NCBI GenBank assembly: GCA_044227095.1
Contig: JBGAFV010000001.1
Location: forward strand, 1,426,001 to 1,490,000
Direction: 5' to 3'
From: JACMLD01 sp044227095
Lineage (GTDB): Bacteria; Bacteroidota; Bacteroidia; Chitinophagales; Chitinophagaceae
DNA: 64,000 nucleotides
Shown here: one piece after another, positions 26,789 to 34,740 of the stretch
How positions within the stretch are numbered: position 1 is the stretch's first letter
How the letters are laid out: each line of letters opens with the position of its first letter
Translations under genes and position numbers: made by a program
The notes under the pieces: model-generated
The model's database searches: none
What the model was told of the DNA's origin: nothing
What the model saw: the letters and a program-made list of their open reading frames with translations, nothing else

Positions 26789-27274
26789 CTATAAAACATT
26801 TTCGGGGCTTACCAGGTACGTTTTCAATTGTGTTCTTGCACGGAACAGGTATACTTTTACCTGGCTTTCATTAAGGCCGGTAATGGCACCAATTTCTTCA
26901 TAGCTGTATCCCTCATAATCTTTTAAGAGTACCAGGCTTCTTTGTGTTTCATTTAATGTGTCCAGCGCCTGTTCTAATATTTTTTTCAAATTGTTGACCG
27001 GCTTATTGGTAATGCTGGTTTCTTCTTTAAATGTTTCTTTAAGATGGATCCTTTTCACTTTTCTTATATGGTCAATCATCTGGTGATAGGCAACAGTAAA
27101 CAAATACGATTTGCTTTTTGCTGCGTCTACTTCCTGCCTGTTGCGCCATAGTTTCTCAAAAGCCGTTTGTACCACATCACGGGCATCTTCTTCATGCCGC
27201 AGGTTTTTAAGGATAAAGCGGTAAACTTTATCCGAATAATGAAGTACGCATTCATTGTAGTCTTTCTCAGTCAT
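26789..27274 (-). CDS. ECF-family RNA polymerase sigma factor
   Basis: A 161-residue sigma-70 factor of the extracytoplasmic type. Region 2 (about 10-75) includes DARDVVQTAFEKLWRNR and SKSYLFTVAYHQMIDHIRK; region 4 (about 105-155) includes LNETQRSLVLLKDYEGYSYEEIGAITG and the recognition helix NESQVKVYLFRARTQLK. First gene of the operon with the anti-sigma factor and the beta-barrel protein. Such sigma factors redirect RNA polymerase after an envelope signal releases them from the anti-sigma factor. Confidence 0.93.
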   Translation of the reverse strand: MTEKDYNECVLHYSDKVYRFILKNLRHEEDARDVVQTAFEKLWRNRQEVDAAKSKSYLFTVAYHQMIDHIRKVKRIHLKETFKEETSITNKPVNNLKKILEQALDTLNETQRSLVLLKDYEGYSYEEIGAITGLNESQVKVYLFRARTQLKTYLVSPENVL

Positions 27275-27397
27275 AAAACAGTTCCCGCTCTGTATTTTGT
27301 TAGTGGTTATTTTCCTTGTTTTGCTTTTCTCCCGCTTTTTCTTTTATGTAATACGAACACCCGGCCCCGGAAGTTACAAATTGCCATAGTTTTTTTA

Positions 27398-27434
27398 AAT
27401 AATAAGCCCCGCTGTACGGGCGGGGCTTATTATT
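27398..27434 (-). terminator. Terminator of the 69-residue protein gene
   Basis: A 15-bp perfect stem AATAATAAGCCCCGC / GCGGGGCTTATTATT, seven-base loop, with T-rich flank on the minus strand. Confidence 0.85.
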
Positions 27435-27452
27435 CTGATATATGATGGGTTA

Positions 27453-27662
27453 TTATTGTATTACGTTCAGCAGGTGCCTTGAGACAGACTCCCACATAAG
27501 GCCATCTGCTGCTGTAGTTTGTGCGTCTTCACTGCTGCATGCCGTTCCGGCCGGACATTCTTTCGTTTCTGCCTGTTTATGAATCGGCGCAGCATACACA
27601 AACAAACCGCCTGTAAAAACAAGGAGAACAAGCATAAGGCTGATAAAAGTTCTGGCTGACAT
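27453..27662 (-). CDS. Small exported protein, unknown function
   Basis: A 69-residue protein with a hydrophobic N-terminal segment (about residues 6-24, ending VYAAP) that can act as signal peptide, then a short mature part with KECPAGTACSSED, i.e. two cysteines six residues apart. No domain recognised. A separate transcription unit with its own terminator; a near-consensus -7 box TACTTTCG lies about 20 bases upstream. Its short length makes the call tentative, but signal, terminator and spacing support a real gene. Confidence 0.55.
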   Translation of the reverse strand: MSARTFISLMLVLLVFTGGLFVYAAPIHKQAETKECPAGTACSSEDAQTTAADGLMWESVSRHLLNVIQ

Positions 27663-27816
27663 ATTGTGTATTTAAAATGATAAGACGAAAGTATTTGCAA
27701 AATGTTACAGCCGGTAATGTAATTGTACGAAATGTGTTTTTTGCCTGACAAAGCACCCAAAATAACCGGTGAAATTTCCAACGGCATACAATTTATTTAT
27801 CAAGTAAGCTTTCCAT

Positions 27817-27824
27817 TACTTTTG
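27817..27824 (+). promoter_or_regulatory. Candidate -7 box of kbl
   Basis: TACTTTTG, an exact match to TAnnTTTG, 19 bases before the ATG at 27844. No TTG at the expected -33 position. Confidence 0.4.
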
Positions 27825-27843
27825 TGCTATTAAAATCATTGCA

Positions 27844-29034
27844 ATGAACCAGGCTTTTGTACAACGAATCAAAAAAGAAGTAGAAGAAGTAAAATCAGCC
27901 GGTCTTTATAAGACCGAACGTATTATTACCAGCGAGCAGGGACCGGAAATAGTTGTTAATGGAAAGACAGTTTTGAACTTTTGTGCCAATAATTATCTTG
28001 GCCTTTCTTCTCACCCTAAAGTAATTGAGGCTGCGCATAAAGCAATTGATACGCATGGCTACGGCATGAGCAGTGTGCGGTTTATCTGCGGTACCCAGGA
28101 TATACACAAAGAGCTGGAGCAAAAGATTTCTACCTTTCTCGGTACAGAAGATACCATTTTATATGCTGCTGCTTTTGATGCCAACGGGGGTGTGTTTGAA
28201 CCACTTTTTAACGAGCAAGATGCCATAATAAGCGATGCGCTTAACCATGCTTCCATTATAGATGGGGTTCGTTTATGCAAAGCGCAACGTTTCAGGTATG
28301 AGCACAACAATATGGAAGACCTTGAGGCCAAACTCAAAGAAAGTGCAGCATGCAGAAGCAGGATTATTGTAACAGACGGATCTTTTAGTATGGATGGAAC
28401 AATAGCACAACTGGATAAAATTTGCGATCTCGCCGATAAGTATGATGCAATTGTAATGATAGACGAATGCCACTCCAGCGGTTTTCTGGGCACAACAGGC
28501 CGCGGAACACATGAATACAGGGGTGTTATGGGGCGTATAGATATTATTACTGGCACGTTGGGTAAAGCACTGGGTGGGGCAAGTGGCGGATTTACCAGTG
28601 GCAATAGTGCTATTATTGAAATCCTCAGGCAACGCTCACGGCCTTATTTATTTTCAAATACATTGGCGCCATCTATAGCAGGTGCTTCTATAGCAGTACT
28701 TGATATGCTAAGCCAAACAACAGAATTGCGTGATGCGCTGGAATTTAATACCCGCTATTTCAGAAAAAAAATGACAGAAGCAGGTTTTGATATAAAACCC
28801 GGCGACCACCCTATTGTGCCAATAATGTTATATGATGCGGTAGTAGCGCAGCAATTTGCAGCAGCTTTGCTTGATGAGGGTATATATGTTATTGGTTTCT
28901 TTTTTCCGGTAGTAGCAAAAGGTCAGGCACGCATACGGGTACAATTAAGTGCTGCGCATCAACAGAAACATTTAGATAAAGCAATTGAAGCTTTTACCAA
29001 AGTTGGAAAGGGGTTGGGAGTCGTTAGCCGATAG
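27844..29034 (+). CDS. kbl: Glycine C-acetyltransferase (2-amino-3-ketobutyrate CoA ligase)
   Basis: A 396-residue PLP enzyme of the alpha-oxoamine synthase family. Visible motifs: NFCANNYLGLSSHP, YGMSSVRFICGT, DECHSSGFLG and the PLP lysine Lys241 in TGTLGKALGGASGG. The SSVRFICGTQDIHKELE wording is typical of Kbl rather than of BioF or SPT. It cleaves 2-amino-3-ketobutyrate with CoA to glycine and acetyl-CoA in threonine breakdown. The last residues (GVVSR) and stop codon lie in the left arm of a repeat hairpin at 29018-29081, so the natural C terminus may have been slightly changed. The threonine dehydrogenase partner is not in view. Confidence 0.92.
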   Translation: MNQAFVQRIKKEVEEVKSAGLYKTERIITSEQGPEIVVNGKTVLNFCANNYLGLSSHPKVIEAAHKAIDTHGYGMSSVRFICGTQDIHKELEQKISTFLGTEDTILYAAAFDANGGVFEPLFNEQDAIISDALNHASIIDGVRLCKAQRFRYEHNNMEDLEAKLKESAACRSRIIVTDGSFSMDGTIAQLDKICDLADKYDAIVMIDECHSSGFLGTTGRGTHEYRGVMGRIDIITGTLGKALGGASGGFTSGNSAIIEILRQRSRPYLFSNTLAPSIAGASIAVLDMLSQTTELRDALEFNTRYFRKKMTEAGFDIKPGDHPIVPIMLYDAVVAQQFAAALLDEGIYVIGFFFPVVAKGQARIRVQLSAAHQQKHLDKAIEAFTKVGKGLGVVSR

Positions 29035-29081
29035 TCATGAGTCAATTGTCAAACGCATGAATGACTATTGACTAACGACTC
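29018..29081. repeat. Repeat-derived hairpin between kbl and ridA
   Basis: Two 21-base arms (29018-29038 and 29061-29081) pair with one mismatch and one G-T pair. The left arm contains the kbl stop codon; the right arm ends four bases before the ridA stop. Words such as GAGTCGTTAG and ACTAACGACTC recur in other 3'-end repeats here. It probably acts as a transcript end for both genes. Confidence 0.6.
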
Positions 29082-29085
29082 AAGA

Positions 29086-29466
29086 CTATTTACCAGCTAT
29101 CATACTAATTTCTACATTCACATTTTTGGGAAGGCCTTTTACAGCAACTGTTTCCCGTGCCGGAAAATCTCCTGAAAAATATTTGCCGTATACTTCATTT
29201 ACCGAAGCAAACAGCGCCATGTCGCTAAGAAAAATAGTTGTTTTAAGAATGTTGCTGAAATCCATACCTGCCTCTGAAAGAATCGCTTTCAGGTTATGCA
29301 TTACCTGGTGTGTTTCTCCAATAATATCTGTTGCTTCAATATTGCCATTGGCAGGGTTAATAGCTACCTGTCCGGATATAAAAAGCAAATTGCCAAATCC
29401 AATTGCCTGGTTATAGGGGCCTATGGGTGCCGGGGCGCTGGGGGTATTAAATACTTTTTTTTCCAT
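29086..29466 (-). CDS. ridA: RidA/YjgF-family enamine/imine deaminase
   Basis: The ATG at 29466 (MEKKVFNTPSAPAPIGPYNQA) gives 126 residues, the normal family length; the longer frame has a non-conserved 18-residue leader. Diagnostic motifs: APIGPYNQAI, LLFISGQVAINPANG, the catalytic-site arginine in FPARETVAV and the C-terminal VEISMIAGK. RidA hydrolyses reactive enamines formed by PLP enzymes such as threonine dehydratase. Convergent with kbl. A TACATTTG box lies three bases before the ATG but lacks a -33 partner. Confidence 0.94.
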   Translation of the reverse strand: MEKKVFNTPSAPAPIGPYNQAIGFGNLLFISGQVAINPANGNIEATDIIGETHQVMHNLKAILSEAGMDFSNILKTTIFLSDMALFASVNEVYGKYFSGDFPARETVAVKGLPKNVNVEISMIAGK

Positions 29467-29737
29467 AGTCAAATGTATATAAAATTTAAGGTTCAGATTA
29501 AGTTTCACGCAAAGAAGCAATGGAGTAAGAAAAAATTTTCTTCACTGTAAAACTTCCGTACTTCCAAATGTCTCTGCGGTTTGATATATGCGGCTAATAT
29601 TTTATAAGCTTCATGCAAACGAATTGCGGCTTCAAAGATTTTATTTCTCCACCAAGCCTTAGTCTTCTCCGGGTCTCCGTGGCTGGGTGGCTAAATTGCT
29701 TTATGCCCGAAATGAAGTTCCTTTGCTAAAATTGCAA

Positions 29738-30364
29738 ATGATGAAAATTGCGGTAATTGCCAATGAACAATTGAAAGAAGAATTCCTCTTGAGGAAAACA
29801 CCGGCAGGTACTGAAATTTATTTTACGGAAGATTTGCATGATACACCCGGTGATTCAGAAATTGTTTTTGATTTATTATATGAATATTCAGAAGAACATA
29901 ATGCCAAGCTGAAAAAATTAATACCTAAGCCAGTTTTTATAAACGCCGTAAGTAATACACTTGCTTCAATTAAAGAACCATTTATCCGCATAAATGCATG
30001 GCCAACTTTTTTAAACAGAAATATTATTGAGACGACTGTATTGAATGGAAGAGAGAGCGAAGCGGAAAATGTTTTTAAGAAACTGGAATGGAAATTTCAG
30101 TTTGTTCCGGATATAACGGGAATGATTACCCCAAGGATTACCGGCGCTATAATTAATGAAGCCTACCAGGCATTTGCAGATGGCGTTAGCAGCAAAGAAG
30201 AAATTGATATTGCAATGAAGCTTGGGACAAATTATCCTTACGGCCCTTTTGAATGGGGGAATAAAATTGGTATGCAGAGAGTAAAAGAAATGTTTATGCA
30301 GTTAAGTAAACAAAATAATTTATATAAAGATTCAATATTGCTAACGAATAAAACTATTGTTTAA
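29738..30364 (+). CDS. 3-hydroxyacyl-CoA dehydrogenase-like protein with shortened NAD domain
   Basis: The ATG at 29738 is taken (a GTG 51 bases upstream precedes non-conserved sequence, including repeat-like DNA). The product has 208 residues. The C-terminal ~95 residues (TGMITPRITGAIINEAYQAFADGVSS through NYPYGPFEWGNKIG) are a clear 3HCDH C-terminal domain with the substrate-side PYGPF motif. The N-terminal part begins with a Rossmann-like strand (KIAVIAN) but lacks a GxGxxG loop and is much shorter than in real dehydrogenases, so NAD binding is doubtful. It may be a non-catalytic or altered relative. Lies ahead of tsaB with a 224-bp gap. Confidence 0.72.
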   Translation: MMKIAVIANEQLKEEFLLRKTPAGTEIYFTEDLHDTPGDSEIVFDLLYEYSEEHNAKLKKLIPKPVFINAVSNTLASIKEPFIRINAWPTFLNRNIIETTVLNGRESEAENVFKKLEWKFQFVPDITGMITPRITGAIINEAYQAFADGVSSKEEIDIAMKLGTNYPYGPFEWGNKIGMQRVKEMFMQLSKQNNLYKDSILLTNKTIV

Positions 30365-30588
30365 TAGATAAGATTCAAACTAAGTAATTATGCTAAAAAA
30401 AATAAAATGCTTAAACAAATTGGTATTGAATGATAAAAAATATTCTAAATTACTTAAGTAATTTTTCAAGAAGAAAATAGGTTATACAACAACGTAATAT
30501 TGACTTCATATAATAGAATTTTGATAAAGCGTATTACTTAATACAAGTGTTTATTCAACAAAAAATTTAAGTCACCTTATTTAATCAC

Positions 30589-31272
30589 ATGTCACTTATT
30601 TTAAATATAGATACTGCGACAGCACTCGGGAGTGTTTCATTAGCACTCAATGGAAAGCTGCTACAGGAGCGGGTTAACACAGATTCGATGGATCATGCTA
30701 AATGGATCCATTTAGCCATTATAGAATTAATGAATGAAAATAATCAGTTATACAAATTAGAAGATCTTGATGCTGTTGCAGTAGTGTCTGGGCCCGGCTC
30801 TTATACTGGTTTACGTGTTGGTATGTCTACTGCAAAAGGGTTGTGTTATGCATTAAATATTAGATTGATTACTTTGAATACACTTAAGATAATGGCTTAT
30901 GCAACCAATACAGAAATTTCAACATCTCAATTGTTATGTCCAATGCTTGATGCAAGACGACTTGAAGTTTTCACCGCCCTATATAACGCTGCATTAACTG
31001 AGTTGATCACCCCCTGTGCTTTAATATTAGAAAAAAATTCTTTTTCGGATTGGTTAGAAAAAAATGAAATAATTTTTTTTGGTAGTGGCAGTAGTAAATG
31101 GAAAGATATAGTTGAGAATAAAAATGCAATTTTCAGGGATTCGTTTTATACACCCAAACACATTGCACTTATTTCAAATGAGGAATTAAAGAAAGGATCT
31201 TTTGCCAATACTGCATATAGCGAACCATTTTACCTGAAAGAATTCTATACACCTAAAAAATTCAGCGGTTAA
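30589..31272 (+). CDS. tsaB: tRNA threonylcarbamoyl-adenosine biosynthesis protein TsaB
   Basis: A 227-residue ASKHA-fold protein: LNIDTATALGSVSLA at the start, VAVVSGPGSYTGLRVGMSTAKGL (about residues 62-84), CPMLDARRLEVFTA. Length fits TsaB. With TsaD and TsaE it makes the t6A37 modification of ANN-reading tRNAs. The enzymatic subunit TsaD is not in the window. Followed 29 bp later by the ArsR gene, so the two may be co-transcribed. Confidence 0.93.
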   Translation: MSLILNIDTATALGSVSLALNGKLLQERVNTDSMDHAKWIHLAIIELMNENNQLYKLEDLDAVAVVSGPGSYTGLRVGMSTAKGLCYALNIRLITLNTLKIMAYATNTEISTSQLLCPMLDARRLEVFTALYNAALTELITPCALILEKNSFSDWLEKNEIIFFGSGSSKWKDIVENKNAIFRDSFYTPKHIALISNEELKKGSFANTAYSEPFYLKEFYTPKKFSG

Positions 31273-31301
31273 AAATTGTTTTTCACCATAAAAATTATAA
31301 T

Positions 31302-31703
31302 ATGCTTACCTCTGTGGATAATTCTGAGAAGAAAACTTTGCTAATGCCAAAACCATTATTAAACATGAACACACCCGTTAATCATCTAATTGTAAGGCAG
31401 AAGGAAGGAGAGCCGATTAAAATTGATTTTTTACAAGTTAAGAAAGCGGCAATTACCCTACGGGCTATCAATCATAAACTGCGTCAGCAAATAATGCGTT
31501 TGCTGGAAGAACAACAAAGAATGACCGTAACAGAAATTTATGTTCAGTTGCGCCTTGAGCAATCTGTTGCTTCTCAGCATCTTGCCATATTGAGAAGGGC
31601 AGGTATTGTAGAAACCTTCAGAGACGGAAAATATATTTCTTATTCTATAAATGCTGACAGGTTAGCACAGCTAAATCAGCAGGTTTTAGGTATAATAAGT
31701 TAA
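31302..31703 (+). CDS. ArsR-family winged-helix repressor without cysteines
   Basis: A 133-residue protein whose C-terminal 85 residues are an ArsR winged helix: INHKLRQQIMRLLEEQ, the recognition helix around LEQSVASQHLAILRRAG and the wing IVETFRDGKYISYSIN. The N-terminal 45 residues are an unrecognised leader. There is no cysteine anywhere, so the metal- or persulfide-sensing Cys pairs of ArsR, BigR or SqrR are absent; it must sense something else or respond through a partner. It stands just upstream of the persulfide dioxygenase/rhodanese gene, which it plausibly controls, although a terminator and a new promoter separate them. Confidence 0.85.
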   Translation: MLTSVDNSEKKTLLMPKPLLNMNTPVNHLIVRQKEGEPIKIDFLQVKKAAITLRAINHKLRQQIMRLLEEQQRMTVTEIYVQLRLEQSVASQHLAILRRAGIVETFRDGKYISYSINADRLAQLNQQVLGIIS

Positions 31704-31721
31704 AATACAAGTATAACAGTT

Positions 31722-31753
31722 AAGCGGCGGCCCACAAGGTTGCCGCTTTTTTA
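31722..31753 (+). terminator. Terminator after the ArsR gene
   Basis: Stem AAGCGGC (31722-31728) / GCCGCTT (31742-31748) with an imperfect inner stem, then six T. The right arm overlaps the -33 box of the following promoter. Confidence 0.8.
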
Positions 31754-31770
31754 TTTTTTAGGTAATTTTG
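31740..31770 (+). promoter_or_regulatory. Bacteroidota-type promoter of the persulfide dioxygenase gene
   Basis: TTG (31740-31742), 20 bases, TAATTTTG (31763-31770). The start codon follows 17 bases later. The -33 element lies inside the terminator stem, so the two signals are nested. Confidence 0.65.
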
Positions 31771-31787
31771 CCTAAATTATACAGTAT

Positions 31788-33200
31788 ATGTTTATCAAAC
31801 AATTATACACCGGTTGCCTGAGTGAAGCTGCCTATTATATTGAGAGCGATGGAGAGGCTGCGGTAATTGATCCGCTTCGAGATACAGACGAATATATAGA
31901 ATTGGCAAAAAGTCGTAACGCTGCTATTAAATATATTTTTGAAACTCATTTCCATGCCGATTTTGTAAGCGGACATATTGATTTGGGCAATAAAACCGGA
32001 GCTCCTATTATTTACGGCCCTAAAACAGAAACAAACTACCCCGTAACCGTTGCAAAAGATGGCCAGGTTTTTAAATTGGGTAAAGTAAACATTGAGGTAT
32101 TACACACTCCCGGGCACACACTTGAATCTGCATGTTATTTATTGCGTGATGAAGAAAACCGGCCACATGCTGTATTTACAGGCGATACTTTATTTGTAGG
32201 TGATGTTGGCCGTCCGGATTTAGCACAGGAAGCAAATAAATTAACAATAGATGATCTGGCAGGCATGATGTATGAAAGCCTTCAGACAAAAATTATAACA
32301 TTGCCCGAAGATGTGCTGGTATATCCTGCACATGGGCCTGGTAGCAGTTGCGGTAAAAATCTTGGCCCTAATACATACAGTACTATTGGCGAAGAGAAAC
32401 AAACCAATTATGCATTACAGGCCAAATCTAAAGAAGATTTTATTGCTGTAGTAACTAATGGGCTTATGGCACCCCCACAGTATTTTCCCCTTAATGCCAG
32501 AATAAATAAAGAGGGATATGAAAGCCTGGAAAAAATACTTGCCAAAGCTTTGCAGCCATTATCTGTTGCAACTTTCAAAGAAAAAATTAAAGATCAATCA
32601 GTAGTTATACTTGATACTAGGGATTCTGATGTTTTTATTAACGGCTTTATTCCAAATGCCATTAGTATAGGGCTTGATGGACGTTTTGCAGAATGGGCAG
32701 GTATGTTACTTCCATTTGATAATACAATTTTGCTTATTACAGATGAAGGCAAAGAAGAAGAAACTGCGGTACGATTGGCAAGAGTAGGTTTTTCTACCGT
32801 AGAAGGATACCTGCAGGGAAGTTTTGCTGCCTGGCAGGCAGCAGGCGAAAAAATTGATATGATTGTGGAAATAGAAGCCGATGAACTTGCAATGGATTTG
32901 CCACACGATAAAAAGATTATGATGGTAGATGTTCGTCGAGAAGCAGAATTTGCAGATGGTCATGTAAAAGGAGCAATAAATATTCCGCTTAGTGAAATGA
33001 CAGATCCTGCTAGTATGGCTAACCTTGACGAAAATAAAAATATATACGTGTATTGTGCCGGTGGCTACCGCAGTATTATTGCTGCATCATTATTAAAACG
33101 CCAGGGCATACACAACCTGTATAATGTAATGGATGGATGGTCTAAAATAAAAGAGCAAAAAAATATACCAATTGCTAAGGAGACGAGTGTACTTAACTAA
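31788..33200 (+). CDS. Persulfide dioxygenase-like MBL hydrolase fused to two rhodanese domains
   Basis: A 470-residue protein. Residues 1-240 are a metallo-beta-lactamase fold with ETHFHADFVSGH (metal ligands), HTPGHTLES and VFTGDTLFVGDVGRPD, the ETHE1/persulfide-dioxygenase pattern. Residues about 260-360 form a rhodanese-like domain without catalytic Cys (LLITDEGKEEE at the loop). Residues about 370-460 form a second rhodanese domain with an active CAGGYRS loop. The likely role is oxidation of glutathione or low-molecular persulfide to sulfite plus sulfur transfer, in the cytoplasm. Own promoter; ArsR gene upstream. Confidence 0.88.
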   Translation: MFIKQLYTGCLSEAAYYIESDGEAAVIDPLRDTDEYIELAKSRNAAIKYIFETHFHADFVSGHIDLGNKTGAPIIYGPKTETNYPVTVAKDGQVFKLGKVNIEVLHTPGHTLESACYLLRDEENRPHAVFTGDTLFVGDVGRPDLAQEANKLTIDDLAGMMYESLQTKIITLPEDVLVYPAHGPGSSCGKNLGPNTYSTIGEEKQTNYALQAKSKEDFIAVVTNGLMAPPQYFPLNARINKEGYESLEKILAKALQPLSVATFKEKIKDQSVVILDTRDSDVFINGFIPNAISIGLDGRFAEWAGMLLPFDNTILLITDEGKEEETAVRLARVGFSTVEGYLQGSFAAWQAAGEKIDMIVEIEADELAMDLPHDKKIMMVDVRREAEFADGHVKGAINIPLSEMTDPASMANLDENKNIYVYCAGGYRSIIAASLLKRQGIHNLYNVMDGWSKIKEQKNIPIAKETSVLN

Positions 33201-33217
33201 AGGCTTGGATGAAACTG

Positions 33218-33249
33218 ACAAAGGCAAACCTATTTAGGTTTGTCTTTGT
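33218..33249. terminator. Hairpin between convergent genes
   Basis: Arms ACAAAGGCAAACCTA (33218-33232) and TAGGTTTGTCTTTGT (33235-33249) pair fully with one G-T pair. No long T-tract follows on either strand, so termination strength is uncertain. Confidence 0.55.
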
Positions 33250-33271
33250 AAATTATAATAGTATTGTATCC

Positions 33272-33934
33272 CTATAAGGTTACTATTCCGTTTTTGATAG
33301 CGTACATAACAAGCCCAACTCTTGTTTTTATATTTAGCTTTTCGAACAATGCATCGCGATAGCCATCTATTGTACGCGGACTTAAAAACATTTTATCTGC
33401 AATCTCTTTATAAGTAAGTTCTGAACAAGTCAATTTTAAAAACTCCACTTCACGATCATTTAATTGGATAAGATTTTTTACAGTATTCTCTTCTTCATCT
33501 AATTGATTGATAGTGTGAATTAATCGACCCGTTACCATTTCCGAATAATAAAAACCTTTTTGACCAATTGAATCCAATGCACTTCTTAACTCAGAAGGAT
33601 CGCAATCTTTAAGAATGTACCCTTTTGCACCTGCTTTAAACATCCTGATAATAGCATTTTCATTATCGTACATAGAAAGCGCAAGAACATTTACTAAGGG
33701 ATAATTTTTTTTCAACCATAAAGTTGTCTCATAACCATCCATCTCGGGCATATTAATATCCATTAGTACAATGTCTGGAACATTAGCAGGCTTTAACTGA
33801 TCTATAAAATCTTTACCATTATCTGCTTCAAACAAAACAATGTAGCCGCCAAAACTATTGATGAGGCTGGCAAGCCCGTTGCGCAGTAATACATGATCAT
33901 CTAATAATACTATTTTAAGATCTTTTGCAGGCAT
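33272..33934 (-). CDS. NarL/LuxR-type response regulator
   Basis: A 220-residue response regulator. The receiver domain (5-125) has the acidic pair LLDDH, phospho-acceptor Asp59 in VLMDINMPEMDG, the Ser in ALSMYD and Lys in GYILKDCDPSEL. The C-terminal LuxR-type helix-turn-helix (about 155-215) includes LNDREVEFLKLTCSELTYKEIA and SPRTIDGYRDALFEKLNIKTR. Last gene of a four-gene operon; it begins five bases after the histidine kinase stop. It should bind DNA when phosphorylated by that kinase. Confidence 0.95.
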   Translation of the reverse strand: MPAKDLKIVLLDDHVLLRNGLASLINSFGGYIVLFEADNGKDFIDQLKPANVPDIVLMDINMPEMDGYETTLWLKKNYPLVNVLALSMYDNENAIIRMFKAGAKGYILKDCDPSELRSALDSIGQKGFYYSEMVTGRLIHTINQLDEEENTVKNLIQLNDREVEFLKLTCSELTYKEIADKMFLSPRTIDGYRDALFEKLNIKTRVGLVMYAIKNGIVTL

Positions 33935-33939
33935 AAAAT

Positions 33940-34740
33940 TTATTTTATCGGATTAAAGATTGGCAATTGCAATAAAACAGTAACGCCATTTCCGGCACTG
34001 CTATTCATTATAAAATCTGTATTAATCATTTTAGCCCGGTTGTGCATATTGCGGATGCCGAGACCCAAATTGCTATAATCTTCTACTTTTAGTTTACCCG
34101 TATCGAAGCCGACACCATTATCTTTTACAGTGAGCATAAACATAGCAGGCTCAAATTTTACAAACACATCAATTACAGTAGCCTTAGCATGTTTGATAAT
34201 ATTGTGTAGTATTTCCTGTACAATACGGAATAAAATAAGTTCCTGTTGTCGTTCAAGCCTGTAAGTGCTTCCTTCAATTTGTAAAACTGTTTCAAGCGTC
34301 CCTGTTCTTTTTATCAATTCCAATTCGTATTCAATAGAACGCAGCAATCCCATTTCAATAACATAATCTGTATTTAAACTTCTTGATAAATCTCTAAGAT
34401 CCTGTATAGCTTTGCTGATAAGATGTTTGCTATCATTTATTTTTCCTTCCAAAGCAACAGGATCATCGCAATTCATAGTATTTATATTGAGCTTGGCGAG
34501 ACTTAACACCTGCCCTATATTGTCATGTATTTCCTGTGATATATTTTTTATGGTTTGCTCCTGTATTTCAAGCTGGGTTTGAAGAAGGGTTTGGGTGAAT
34601 TGCGATTGCAACAAACGTTTTTCATTATTATGTATTCGCTTCTTTCGCTCATATGACAAATAGAAAATAATGATATAAACACCCAATATAATAAGAACAA
34701 AAGTGCCAATTACGATTGTATAGTAAATATTGTTTTTCAT
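33940..34740 (-). CDS. Membrane-anchored sensor histidine kinase (HisKA_3 type)
   Basis: A 266-residue kinase. One N-terminal helix (about 8-29), a short coiled coil, phospho-accepting His72 in SQEIHDNIGQVLSLAKLN, and the ATPase domain: VQEILHNIIKHAKA (N box), DNGVGFD (G1) and NLGLGIRNMHNRA (G2). There is no periplasmic sensor domain, so the signal must come through the membrane helix or from a partner. The multi-pass protein gene just upstream overlaps it by ATGA, which suggests coupled translation and a direct partnership. Confidence 0.94.
   Translation of the reverse strand: MKNNIYYTIVIGTFVLIILGVYIIIFYLSYERKKRIHNNEKRLLQSQFTQTLLQTQLEIQEQTIKNISQEIHDNIGQVLSLAKLNINTMNCDDPVALEGKINDSKHLISKAIQDLRDLSRSLNTDYVIEMGLLRSIEYELELIKRTGTLETVLQIEGSTYRLERQQELILFRIVQEILHNIIKHAKATVIDVFVKFEPAMFMLTVKDNGVGFDTGKLKVEDYSNLGLGIRNMHNRAKMINTDFIMNSSAGNGVTVLLQLPIFNPIK

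Noticed and set aside
30391..30462. 23-codon frame before tsaB
   Set aside because: Too short, AT-rich, starts and ends within spacer DNA; nothing distinguishes it from chance.
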